DNA of 51,322 nucleotides from Methylosinus sp. PW1 (lineage in GTDB: Bacteria > Pseudomonadota > Alphaproteobacteria > Rhizobiales > Beijerinckiaceae): contig NZ_JQNK01000003.1 in NCBI RefSeq assembly GCF_000745215.1, forward strand, positions 1 through 51,322, in the 5' to 3' direction. Numbering within the stretch: the first letter of the stretch is position 1; every line of letters begins with the position of its first letter. The notes below the pieces were generated by a model that saw only the letters and a list, made by a program, of their open reading frames with translations, made no database searches and had not been told where the DNA came from. The position numbers and the translations under genes are program-made. Below, in pieces: positions 34,200 to 42,041 of this stretch.

Positions 34200-35609
34200 A
34201 TGCGAATGGGGAAGCGTAAGCGCGTTTTGCTGGCGACCTTCGGCACTCTCGGCGACATCTATCCGTTTATCGCCGTCGCTCACGCAGTGAGCCGACGAGG
34301 TCTCGATGTCGTCATTGCTGCGCCCGAAATGCATAGGGGGGCGATCGAGCGCGAGGGCATCGCCTACGCTCGCTTGAGACCACACGAAAACGATATTGTC
34401 GGCGCGCTCGGCGTCGATCTTGCCGGCGCCTTCCGCATCATGTTGAAGAACCCATATTTTATCCTGGACGAAATCTATCTTCGCTTCCTCTCCGAAACCT
34501 ACGACGACACTCTCGCTGCGGCGAAAGGGGCGGATGCGATTGTAACTCATAATCTGCTCGTCGGCGCAAATTTGGCCGCAGAAGCGTCTAGCCTTCCGAC
34601 TGCGAAAGTCGCGCTCGCTCCGTTGTATGTGCAGTCGGCAGCGAGTCCATCGCTGACTCCTCCCGCGCCATACATCCTTCAGCCTAATTCGCGCTCGGCG
34701 ATCGGATACAACAAATTGGTCCGCTCATTCATCCGTACCGGCGTGAATATGCGGATGAAGCGCTTCCATTCGCTTCGAAGAGCCCTCGGACTTCCGCGCA
34801 CGGACGAAGATTTCTTCCTCGATTTCGGGAGGAAGAACGGCGCGTCAAAACTTTTCGGTCTCTATTCCCCACGTCTCGCGCCGCGCCCGGCGGATGGACC
34901 GGCCAATATGGAGGTTCCGGGCTTTCCCTTCTACGAGCCTCGAGACGAGGGCAGGCGCCAATTAAGCGACTCTTTGAGGATTTTCCTGTTCTCGGGGAGC
35001 GCGCCCATCGTCTTCACCTTGGGGTCCTTCGCCCCACAAGTGTCGGGCGACTTCTACGACGTCAGCCTTAACGCGGCCCGCGCTCTCGGGCGTCGAGCGA
35101 TCCTGCTCGCGGGAAAGAATGACGCCGCGAGGCTTTCGGCGTCGGTTGGGCCGAATGAGTTCGTCTGCTCCGAGGCGCCGCACGACGAACTCTTCCCTCT
35201 CGCCTCATGCGTCGTGCATCATGGCGGGATCGGAACGACCGCCCAAGCATTGCGAGCGGGCAGGCCGCAATTGATCGTTCCATTCTTTGGCGATCAACCT
35301 GATCATGGCGAACGGGTCCGGCGCCTGGGCCTTGGAATATCGCTGAAGCTCTCCAGCTATAATTTTCGAAGCGCCACGCGCTCTCTTGGCGAGCTCTGCG
35401 ATGACAGCTACCTTCGCGCCGCGCAGGAGTTCGCCCAATCTATTCGTGCCGAACCGGGCGTCGAGGCCGTCGCTGATTGGGCAGAATGCGTTTTAGGCGT
35501 CGCAGGGCCATCGCGGAACGATTCCGAAGCAAATGCTTGTCCAATCGAAACTCCGCCTGCCAAGTCGCCGTCCGCTGTCAATCTGCATCCAAAATTGCGC
35601 ACCGAATAG
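34200..35609 (+). CDS. GT1-family glycosyltransferase (UGT/MGT-like)
   Basis: 469 residues. The N-terminal Rossmann half starts KRVLLATFGTLGDIYPFIAV with AHAVSRRGLDVVIAAPEMHR, the signature of sterol or macrolide glucosyltransferases. The C-terminal half has PIVFTLGSFAPQVSGDFYDV, SEAPHDELFPLASCVVHHGG, then GIGTTAQALRAGRPQLIVPF and GDQPDHGERVRRLGLG, which form the nucleotide-sugar site. A low-complexity tail of about 35 residues follows. It has no membrane segment, so it is probably cytoplasmic or peripheral and transfers a sugar from a UDP/TDP donor to a lipid or small hydrophobic acceptor. The actual acceptor is not predictable. No biosynthetic cluster surrounds it. The second ATG at 34206 is an alternative start. 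Confidence 0.9.
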   Translation: MRMGKRKRVLLATFGTLGDIYPFIAVAHAVSRRGLDVVIAAPEMHRGAIEREGIAYARLRPHENDIVGALGVDLAGAFRIMLKNPYFILDEIYLRFLSETYDDTLAAAKGADAIVTHNLLVGANLAAEASSLPTAKVALAPLYVQSAASPSLTPPAPYILQPNSRSAIGYNKLVRSFIRTGVNMRMKRFHSLRRALGLPRTDEDFFLDFGRKNGASKLFGLYSPRLAPRPADGPANMEVPGFPFYEPRDEGRRQLSDSLRIFLFSGSAPIVFTLGSFAPQVSGDFYDVSLNAARALGRRAILLAGKNDAARLSASVGPNEFVCSEAPHDELFPLASCVVHHGGIGTTAQALRAGRPQLIVPFFGDQPDHGERVRRLGLGISLKLSSYNFRSATRSLGELCDDSYLRAAQEFAQSIRAEPGVEAVADWAECVLGVAGPSRNDSEANACPIETPPAKSPSAVNLHPKLRTE

Positions 35610-35694
35610 CACTCGCCACATGGCATCGTCGGAAGCCCGCGCGATTGCGGCAGTTGGCGGCGCAGCTCCACATATCCGCACACTGCACATTAAT

Positions 35695-35722
35695 CGAGTT
35701 ATGTTTAGCACAACATAACTCG
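35695..35722. repeat. 28-bp perfect palindrome with 11-6-11 layout
   Basis: CGAGTTATGTT - TAGCAC - AACATAACTCG. Eleven-base arms and a six-base spacer are the geometry of tyrosine-recombinase core sites. It lies exactly at the left edge of the istB fragment. Orientation of the TTATGTT half-sites is opposite to that in dif, so it is not a canonical dif. Confidence 0.7.
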
Positions 35723-35994
35723 ACGAGCTCGCGTATCTGCCGTTCAGCGGCTCCGGCGGGGCGCTGCTGTTCCAGCTGCTGAGCAAGCTCTATGAGCGGA
35801 CCAGCGTCATCATCACGACGAATCTCAGCTTCGGCGAATGGGCCGCCGTCTTCGGGGACGCCAAGATGACGACGGCTCTGCTCGATCGCCTCACTCACCG
35901 CTGCCACATCCTCGAAACCGGAAACGACAGCTTCCGGTTCAAGGACAGCTCGGCGAAGGCGGACAAACCTGCAAAGGAGAAGACCAAAACTTGA
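35719..35994 (+). pseudogene. istB: IS21-family IstB helper ATPase, C-terminal fragment
   Basis: The open frame reads [60 protein letters not shown] and [17 protein letters not shown], ending KTKT. This is the Walker B strand to C-terminus of IstB. The N-terminal P-loop half and istA are missing; the frame begins inside the 28-bp palindrome. Confidence 0.88.
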
Positions 35995-36053
35995 CGACCG
36001 ACTGACCCGCAAGCCATCTTCAACCCGGGTCACTTCTCAATGGAAATCCTGGG

Positions 36054-36818
36054 TCAAATCTCGACGGAAATCGACACCTTGTTCTCCGCTGCAATCCGTG
36101 CAGCCTTGATCCTGTCACGAAGAAAGGCGAGGCGGCGCCTGGCGTTCGTCGCTTCCTGCTCGGTGACGAATTGCGTCACTGCGCCGTCCAGATCGATGCG
36201 CGGAGCTCCAGGAATCATCCCGCTCAAATAATCGAGGCCCGTCACATAGACCCAGAGAGCCTTTCGCACCTTCGCCAGATCGAGATCGGGACGGCGCTCG
36301 AGGATGTCGCTGTGAATGCCGATCGCTACCGCTGGCCGGCCGCGGACATCGCGCGGCTTGAAGCAGGCTGGAAAGCTCGTCACCAGCTCGGCGAGCACGG
36401 CATGACCTTCGCTCGCGGGGATTTTACGGGATCGCGCTCTGCTCTCGAACTCGAGAAGGAGCCGCTCTGCCTGCCCGATCTCTTCGGATGTGATCGCGGC
36501 TCGCGCGACGCCGTCGAGATCGACGCGCGGCAATCCGGCGATCACGCTGCGGTAATATTCCGGACCAGCGGTGTAGACCTGCAGAGCCCGGCCCAGCCGG
36601 TCGGAATCGATGTGAGGCCGGCGGAGGAGGATGTCCGCTTCCACCCCGATGGCGAGCGGCGGTTGGTCTTTTACGCCATGCGGTTTGAAGCAGGCGGGGA
36701 AGGCGTCGATCAATTCATCGAGAAGCGCGCGAACTTCGGCATGGGAGCGTTTTTGCGCCTCCCTGTCGATCGAGCGCCGCGCTTGGTCTCGTCCTTGGCG
36801 CTCTGTCGTGTCGGTCAT
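36054..36818 (-). CDS. Protein with two tandem ProQ/FinO RNA-chaperone domains
   Basis: 254 residues. Domain 1 (about 30-122): ALLDELIDAFPACFKPHG, PLAIGVEADILLRRPHI, LGRALQVYTAGPEYYRSV, GLPRVDLDG. Domain 2 (about 139-232): VLAELVTSFPACFKPRD, AVAIGIHSDILERRPDLDL, VRKALWVYVTGLDYLSGM, GAPRIDLDG. Both repeat the ProQ/FinO core in order (FPxCF, IGIxxDI, LRxALxxYxxxxxYL, RxDLDG). A basic N-terminus (residues 8-28) may add RNA contacts. FinO on F-like plasmids binds antisense FinP RNA to repress transfer; ProQ binds structured sRNAs. On this plasmid a fertility or copy-control role is plausible. It is divergent from the transglycosylase gene. The family normally has a single domain, so the tandem form is unusual. 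Confidence 0.88.
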   Translation of the reverse strand: MTDTTERQGRDQARRSIDREAQKRSHAEVRALLDELIDAFPACFKPHGVKDQPPLAIGVEADILLRRPHIDSDRLGRALQVYTAGPEYYRSVIAGLPRVDLDGVARAAITSEEIGQAERLLLEFESRARSRKIPASEGHAVLAELVTSFPACFKPRDVRGRPAVAIGIHSDILERRPDLDLAKVRKALWVYVTGLDYLSGMIPGAPRIDLDGAVTQFVTEQEATNARRRLAFLRDRIKAARIAAENKVSISVEI

Positions 36819-37076
36819 GAGGACCCGTCTTCGAGATTGGTGAAAATTTCAGTGACTGGCCAACCGGTTCGCGCGATCGCGACTCATTATGGTCGAGCGC
36901 GTAGGCCGCGCCGGTCCCCGTCGCAATCGCGCGGCGCCGCGAAGGTCAAGCGCCGCCGGAGAGTTTCGCGCGAATTCGCCGTGCATTGCAAGACCGTCCC
37001 GTGATCGGGAAGTCTCGATAGAGATACGCGCACCTCCATGTTCGGCTCGGGACGTCTTCCGACACGAGGAGGTCCC
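36819..37076. other. Divergent intergenic region (ProQ-like / transglycosylase)
   Basis: 258 bp that must hold promoters in both directions. A clear ribosome site, GGAGG, precedes the ATG at 37077. I could not fix promoter hexamers. Confidence 0.45.
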
Positions 37077-37904
37077 ATGTTCGCAGTCATATTTCGTCCA
37101 ACCCATCGCGGCGATATAGCCCGTCGAAATGCGTCCAGGCTCGCAGCCGCTCTCTTGCTGGCGTTCGCCGTCCCCTCCTTCGCCGGCGATCCTGTTCCCG
37201 TTACCGAGAGGGGTCTTCCGGAAACAGTGCGTCCGACCTATCTGGAAAAAGGCGCGCCAAAATTCACCTATCCGATCGGCTCGACCGATGTCGGCTCCGG
37301 GGGAGGGAATAATCCCGGCGGCGGCAACGTCGACTACACGGCGTGCAGCGGATGCGATCCATTGCATACGATGAACGCTCAGTCGTGGGGCGGCCAGGCG
37401 TGCAACGCTGCGACGATGATCGGCGTAAGCTGCGCGTCGCTCGCGGCCACCTGCGTGATGGAATCCAACTGCAGAAACGTTCAGGGAGCGGGTACAGTCT
37501 CAGGCGCGTTTCAAATGACCAACGCGACTTATACGGAGACGATCAATCAGGCGGCGGCCGACAATCCGAATGCCGGAATCGACACGAGCCTGGCCGGCAA
37601 AAACGACCCCGCCAATCAAGCGTGGGGGGCCGCGCAATACGAATACAATGGCGCCACGTATCTGCAAGAGAACGGTGTCGACAACCCCACCTTCACCGAC
37701 GTGCGAGGCTATTACCAGTTCGGACCATCGAACTCCGTAGACTTGGCCAATGCTGGGAACGGCGACAACCTCGAGGCAATTGTTCGCTTATCGCCTCAAG
37801 CGATGGCGGCGAACGGCATCACGGCAACGACGACGGTCGGCGATTGGCGACAATCCATCGCCAACCGCGTCGGCCCTTCTGCCGGACAGACCGTGCTGAA
37901 TTAG
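37077..37904 (+). CDS. Exported lytic-transglycosylase-like protein
   Basis: The start at 37077 (MFAVIFRPTHRGDIARRNAS) has GGAGG upstream. A long-n-region signal peptide (LAAALLLAFAVPSFAG) leads to a Gly/Asn-rich linker (GSGGGNNPGGGN). The catalytic part has ATCVMESNCRNVQGAGTVSG then AFQMTNATYTETI, the ES...GxFQM pattern of SLT/VirB1-like muramidases, with Glu129 as probable catalyst. Several Cys (ACSGC, GQAC, VSC, ATC, NC) suggest disulfides, fitting the DsbC-like protein encoded downstream. Such enzymes open peptidoglycan for type IV secretion assembly. Confidence 0.8.
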   Translation: MFAVIFRPTHRGDIARRNASRLAAALLLAFAVPSFAGDPVPVTERGLPETVRPTYLEKGAPKFTYPIGSTDVGSGGGNNPGGGNVDYTACSGCDPLHTMNAQSWGGQACNAATMIGVSCASLAATCVMESNCRNVQGAGTVSGAFQMTNATYTETINQAAADNPNAGIDTSLAGKNDPANQAWGAAQYEYNGATYLQENGVDNPTFTDVRGYYQFGPSNSVDLANAGNGDNLEAIVRLSPQAMAANGITATTTVGDWRQSIANRVGPSAGQTVLN

Positions 37905-37930
37905 CCGCATTACGCGAAGGAGAAAGCATC

Positions 37931-38353
37931 ATGACACCATTGTTCAGCTCGATCTTTGCCGCAAGCCTCCTCGTGATCCAGACCGGAGGGGCTGGCGATT
38001 TTACTTCGGTGAGGCCGATCGAGGGCTATAAGTGCTTCAGAGTCTACATCCCCGAAGAACGGAGATTTGATCGTAGCGCGGTTCCTCCGGTGTTCGCGGC
38101 GCCGACCGAGGCTTCCAAGTTGATCGGGCATAGTGGGGGGGCCGCATTCGTAAAATGGCCGTTAAACGAGGTCGACGGCTTCGTCGAGATCATCTGGGGA
38201 GGCCACAGGATCAAAGCCTGGATTCACAAAGACGTCTTGCGGCCATGGCGAACGAAGTGGACTCCGCCGGGACCAGCGTCCGAGTGCGTTCCGACGCTGA
38301 TGTCGAACGGGATGATCGGGATCGGCAACGCCATCCCCTATAAACATCAATAG
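37931..38353 (+). CDS. Exported hypothetical protein (SH3-like)
   Basis: 140 residues from the ATG at 37931 (MTPLFSSIFAASLLVIQTGG), with GAAGGAGA upstream, 26 bp after the transglycosylase gene. After the signal peptide: GYKCFRVYIPEERRFDRSAV, then a bacterial-SH3-like pattern ASKLIGHSGGAAFVKWPLNE, FVEIIWGGHRIKAWIHKDVL. SH3-like domains bind cell-wall peptides, which would fit a partner of the transglycosylase in one transcript. No closer family recognised. Confidence 0.7.
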   Translation: MTPLFSSIFAASLLVIQTGGAGDFTSVRPIEGYKCFRVYIPEERRFDRSAVPPVFAAPTEASKLIGHSGGAAFVKWPLNEVDGFVEIIWGGHRIKAWIHKDVLRPWRTKWTPPGPASECVPTLMSNGMIGIGNAIPYKHQ

Positions 38354-38559
38354 CAATCTGCTCGAGCGCTTTCGCGGATGATCGGCGAATTACGAACCGC
38401 GCCATCGCCCAGACGTGTTGTCATGGCGATGGCGTCTCCAGAGGAGGGCGACGGACTCGAGGCGCCGCCGGCGCGGGGGCAGCGTAGCGGCGCAGTCGAG
38501 CGAGATCCGCTCCACCGCGACCTCGGCCGCCGAATCATTTTTCCAGACAATGATTTCGG

Positions 38560-39867
38560 TTAGCCGCTGGCTTGCCGACAGGCGACGGGCTTCAACGTTT
38601 TGCGCCGAAGCAGGGTCATCAACACCGGCCCGACAGAGAATTCGCCTTGCTCGGCCTTGGCCGTGAGGACGCGCAAATAACCGCCGGCGCTTTTGATTTC
38701 ATCGCCGCGCTGCAGAATCGCGGCCACGACGATCGACGCATCGTGCTCGCCCAGAACCTCGAGCGCCCGCGCCCAGGCGTCGGGCGAGACGCCCAGCGCA
38801 GGTCGGACGATCGCGGCGGCGGCCCGAAACTCCGCCCAATTGCCGATGTCGCCGCCCTTGGCGTAATCGACGATATCGGGGCACGCAGCGAGCGTCATTG
38901 CGAGCGAGTATGCGCGTGGCGCGACGCGTTTCTCTCCGGCCGCCCGGCCGTGGACGCGGGAGGGATCGCTCCGCGCCGCTCTCGGGGCGCCGGGATCCGA
39001 ACCGCTCGGCTCGGTCCTTTCGGGCCTGCCTTCTCGAAGGCCGAGGTCAATATCATCGAGATCTGTAATTTGTTTCTGTTGGTGGTGCTCATTTGGGGCG
39101 GCATTGGCGCTCATATTTCCTTCTTTTGCGCGCGTTTCCAGCAGCTTGCCGATTTCTCCGGCGAGCAGGGCGAACTCGGCCGCCAGGGCGTCGAGCTCGG
39201 CTCTCGAGAGATTTCTCGCGTAGCGTCCCGCGAGCGACAGGCATTGGCGATGCAACTCTACCCAATCTCCGGGCATGTTCTCCTCCAGGCCGGTTGCGAT
39301 CATTTTGACGATGTCGCGCCGCATCAGGGAAATCCGTTCACGCAGGAGAGCGATCGCGCTCTCCTCTGCTCGCACCTCCTCGGCGAGGCGCTCGATCTCG
39401 GTCGCTCGCGCCACGAGCGGCGAGAGATCGAAGCCAAAGACCACGTCGATCTGTCCTGTGCCTCGGCGAACGAAGCGTTTCCCGTTGGGGGAATCGCGAC
39501 GGATGACGAGGCCGACATCGACGAGGCATGCGAGATGACGGCGCAAGGTCGATGGCGCCATGCCATGGGCGCGGATCGACAGCGTCTTGTTCGAGGGGAA
39601 GACGACAAGGGGCGCGCCGCCTTTATCCGCCAGAGCGAGCGCGGTCTCCGGGTGGAAACTCAACAGGGCGTGTAGGACGGTCAGCGCCCGATCGGTGACT
39701 CCGAGCAGATCCTTGGCTTCGGTGAGGGAGCGAAACAGCCGCCATTTGTGGACGACGGCGTCTGTCGCGCCGGGCCGGCCCGCAAATTCGCTGGCTTCAA
39801 TCTGAGTAGCCACCATGGCGAGCGACAACGGTCGCCGCCCGAACGGCGTCGCTAAATGTGTCTGCAT
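38560..39867 (-). CDS. repC: RepC plasmid replication initiator (repABC family)
   Basis: 435 residues. N-terminal RP-C domain: WRLFRSLTEAKDLLGVTDRA, LTVLHALLSFHPE, VVFPSNKTLSIRAHGMAPST, LRRHLACLVDVGLVIRRDSP, NGKRFVRRG, FGFDLSPLVARATEIE. A variable, more AT-rich middle and the C-terminal winged-helix part follow (LAACPDIVDYAKGGDIGNWA, ALGVSPDAWARALEVLGEHD, ILQRGDEIKSAGGYLRVLTA). RepC binds oriV inside its own gene and is strictly needed for replication of repABC plasmids. The genes expected just upstream, repA and repB, are absent: the next gene on that strand is a DUF1186 protein. A hairpin TTTGCCT-GAACG-AGGCAAA overlaps the ribosome site (AAAGG) in the mRNA, and a candidate antisense RNA lies further up. 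Confidence 0.95.
   Translation of the reverse strand: MQTHLATPFGRRPLSLAMVATQIEASEFAGRPGATDAVVHKWRLFRSLTEAKDLLGVTDRALTVLHALLSFHPETALALADKGGAPLVVFPSNKTLSIRAHGMAPSTLRRHLACLVDVGLVIRRDSPNGKRFVRRGTGQIDVVFGFDLSPLVARATEIERLAEEVRAEESAIALLRERISLMRRDIVKMIATGLEENMPGDWVELHRQCLSLAGRYARNLSRAELDALAAEFALLAGEIGKLLETRAKEGNMSANAAPNEHHQQKQITDLDDIDLGLREGRPERTEPSGSDPGAPRAARSDPSRVHGRAAGEKRVAPRAYSLAMTLAACPDIVDYAKGGDIGNWAEFRAAAAIVRPALGVSPDAWARALEVLGEHDASIVVAAILQRGDEIKSAGGYLRVLTAKAEQGEFSVGPVLMTLLRRKTLKPVACRQASG
39050..39125. other. Candidate oriV (AT-rich patch inside repC)
   Basis: The middle of repC holds the gene's most AT-rich stretch (ATCTGTAATTTGTTTCTG through TCATATTTCCTTCTTTTG). In studied repABC plasmids the origin is an AT-rich segment in the centre of repC. 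Position is by analogy; no iterons were seen. Confidence 0.5.
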
Positions 39868-39954
39868 GATCCTTTGCCTCGTTCAGGCAAAAGAAATCCG
39901 CTCGCCAAAACGGCGCCGACTCTTGACAGTGACGCTCGGAAATGATTCCCTGAC

Positions 39955-40009
39955 GTTGCGAATGTTCAGGGGCTTCCGGAGCGGCGACGTTTCGGAGGCC
40001 TATTCTTTT
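39955..40009 (+). ncRNA. Candidate counter-transcribed RNA (inc-alpha-like) opposite the repC leader
   Basis: TTGACA (39923-39928) could be the -35 of a plus-strand promoter; the -10 is weak. The transcript would end in a stem GGCTTCCG / CGGAGGCC (39971-39978 and 39993-40000, one G-U pair) with a 14-base loop, followed by TATTCTTTT. An RNA of about 50 nt ending in such a hairpin, antisense to the repC leader, is the hallmark of the repABC ctRNA that lowers RepC synthesis. The mRNA strand would carry matching hairpins including CCCTGA/TCAGGG. Confidence 0.65.
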
Positions 40010-40206
40010 GCGCGATGAAACTCCTGATCGTTGGTTTGAAAATTGTTCGGCCGCATGCGTCGTCGACGGACGCGGCGAAACCAATGCCGTGAAAATCGAA
40101 CGCTATCGCTTCTTCTCCTTTGTTTGACGGTGTGGTCGCGGTGTTCAGGTCGAGTCGGCTGGCGGGGCGTTGTCGCCCGACTCTGATTGCAAATGATTCA
40201 TACGCA
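40010..40206. other. Intergenic stretch between ctRNA candidate and DUF1186 gene
   Basis: No partition genes (repA/repB) and no protein gene supported; it should carry the repC mRNA start. Confidence 0.45.
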
Positions 40207-41007
40207 TCATTGAGAGGGGTCACCCGGCGTCCGCGTGACCGGTGGGGCAAATGCGTTCTCGGCCGGGAAATACGATATGATCTCGTCGTAGGCGCCCTCG
40301 AACGGCAAGAATTCTTCATCGACATCCTCAGCGCCCGGTCGTGCGACCGCGAGCTTCAACTCGTCGTCGAACTCCTGGATCGCATAATCGTCGAATCGCT
40401 CCTCCGCGATCGCCTGGAGGACGAGCGGCCGAAGCGCGGACAGACCGAGACGCGCCGCGAGCCTCGCCCAGCCGTACCAGACGAAGGGGTAGTCGCCGAG
40501 CTCTTCGTATAGGTCGATCACGAAATTGGCGACGACTTCACGATCGATCATCTCATGATGCACGAGCATCGCTAGCGCGTTGCAGAGGATGTAGTGGCGC
40601 GCGAGTCTGTCCGCCTTCGGGTCGCGGGCCGCTTCGAACAGAGGTTCGGGATCCCCGTCGTACACGGCCGCGATGACACGGTGGCCGACGTCGTCGAACA
40701 CGGGTCCGAAGCCCACGTGTTCGGTGAATTGGGGACATCGGATCAAGCGGGCGATCGGACGATAGGCCCTCTGATCTCCCCATTCGCCCAGAATGAAAAA
40801 GATGAAATGCACAGGCGTGTGCTTGCGTATGCGTTCTCGTGGAGACGCAGAAAGAAATTTCTCGATTTCGACGAGGAAGAGAGGAAACATCTCGTCTTGT
40901 CGGCGGCAAGCTTCTTCGATCGCGTCTTCGGGCACGGGCCCATCGTAAAAACAGCGGCGAGTGAGGGATCGCAAAATCTCTTCGGGGGGCATGACGGGAG
41001 ACGTCAT
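40207..41007 (-). CDS. DUF1186-family protein
   Basis: 266 residues: ILRSLTRRCFYDGPVPEDAI, CRRQDEMFPLFLVEIEKFL, HFIFFILGEWGDQRAYRPIA, RLIRCPQFTEHVGFGPVFDD, GHRVIAAVYDGDPEPLFEAA. This is the all-helical, HEAT-like repeat pattern of the DUF1186 family (named from memory). No signal or membrane segment. The acidic tail (FDDELKLAVARPGAEDVDEE) is typical. Function is unknown. It reads toward repC but is separated from it by the ctRNA region, so it probably has its own transcript. Confidence 0.75.
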   Translation of the reverse strand: MTSPVMPPEEILRSLTRRCFYDGPVPEDAIEEACRRQDEMFPLFLVEIEKFLSASPRERIRKHTPVHFIFFILGEWGDQRAYRPIARLIRCPQFTEHVGFGPVFDDVGHRVIAAVYDGDPEPLFEAARDPKADRLARHYILCNALAMLVHHEMIDREVVANFVIDLYEELGDYPFVWYGWARLAARLGLSALRPLVLQAIAEERFDDYAIQEFDDELKLAVARPGAEDVDEEFLPFEGAYDEIISYFPAENAFAPPVTRTPGDPSQ

Positions 41008-41547
41008 GAATGCTCCTTATAATCGAGAAGGCGCCGAAACGCTCCGGGTTCTGAAGCGTAAGCGGGAAATTCGCCGAAATAAATGGCGGCGCTCTCACTT
41101 CTGCTTTTCGCTTCATATCCGACTCGTCCTTGCATCGGAGGACATGCTCGTCGCGAATCGACGCGCGTCGATTTTGGCGCGGCTCTGCGCGAATGTTGCA
41201 AGAAGTTGGCGCGGCGACGCGAATGCGGGATTCTTTGCTGCGACGAAATGACTCACTCGACAGGATCGGCAATTTCGAGTCGCTCAGCCGGCCAATGCCC
41301 GAAAGGAATGAGTCGCGAAAAGCAGTTAGCGCCAAAGCGTAGCTGTAATGGCTCCGCCTGGTGCAGGAGCCGCGTGGCATTGCGTAGGGGCCAGCTTGCT
41401 GTATTCTCAGGGGAGACCAGTGACAAAGGCGGCGCGCGCGGTTCCACCTCTAATTTGTGTGCGCGTCGAATTCGATGCAGCGACGTTGAAAGCGGACGCG
41501 GAATGTGCGTCACGCAATTTAATTTCAATCGATCAGGGGGCCGCGAA
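41008..41547. other. 540-bp stretch without a supported gene
   Basis: It holds an 18-bp perfect palindrome (41156-41173, listed separately). Open frames here lack recognisable features. Confidence 0.45.
41156..41173. repeat. 18-bp perfect palindrome
   Basis: AATCGACGCGCGTCGATT, in a gene-free region close to repC. It could be an operator or a centromere-like site. It does not match the GTT...AAC parS pattern known for repABC plasmids. Confidence 0.6.
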
Positions 41548-41979
41548 ATGACCGCATCATTGCCGCGCCGCAAGCAGCCGCGCGTCACGATTGCCGCGCA
41601 AGAGTCGACAGATTTGCCGGACGAAGAACAGCAGGCGCTCATTCAAGGGGGGCTGCTTCGAGAATGCGACGAAGCGCTCGCCCGCTTAATGAAGTTCTCT
41701 CGTCAACAGACGCCTGTTCCAGCGTTGAGAGGACGAAAACGGCGCGACCAACGATGCGACGCCGATGACGTTCGATATATCGAGCATATGATTAATCAGA
41801 TCGTGGCGACCGTCCCAGAGAACGACGACGAAATGATAGGCAAAGCGGCGGTCTATCGGGAATATGCAGATTTCAGCGAGAGGCGACCGGAAGTGATGGC
41901 GATCATGTTGCGAGCCGCCAGCGAGGAAATGGAACGGGAGCGGCTTCGAAGGGCAAAATATTCGATCAGAAAGCCGTGA
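41548..41979 (+). CDS. Hypothetical charged protein upstream of the DsbC-like gene
   Basis: 143 residues from the ATG at 41548 (MTASLPRRKQPRVTIAAQES). Highly charged: LPDEEQQALIQGGLLRECDE, ALRGRKRRDQRCDADDVRYI, VPENDDEMIGKAAVYREYAD, with a long C-terminal helix (AASEEMERERLRRAKYSIRK). No signal or membrane segment. A purine-rich stretch AGGGGG lies upstream. It is 62 bp ahead of the DsbC-like gene and probably co-transcribed. No family recognised; a relaxosome or transfer accessory protein is conceivable. Confidence 0.65.
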   Translation: MTASLPRRKQPRVTIAAQESTDLPDEEQQALIQGGLLRECDEALARLMKFSRQQTPVPALRGRKRRDQRCDADDVRYIEHMINQIVATVPENDDEMIGKAAVYREYADFSERRPEVMAIMLRAASEEMERERLRRAKYSIRKP

Positions 41980-42041
41980 ACTTTCGCGGCTCCTATTCGC
42001 ACAGGAGTCACCTAGCGTCCGGTGGTCGAAAGGAGACCACC

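Noticed and set aside
35695..35722. dif/XerCD site
   Set aside because: Spacing 11-6-11 fits, but TTATGTT half-sites face the opposite way to dif and the outer bases do not match.
36171..37004. 277-codon plus-strand frame
   Set aside because: Antisense to the tandem ProQ/FinO gene.
38378..38563. 61-codon frame between the SH3-like gene and repC
   Set aside because: Pro/Arg-rich translation, no ribosome site, ends at the repC stop; probably non-coding.
41156..41173. repABC-type parS
   Set aside because: The palindrome lacks the GTT...AAC ends of known repABC parS sites.
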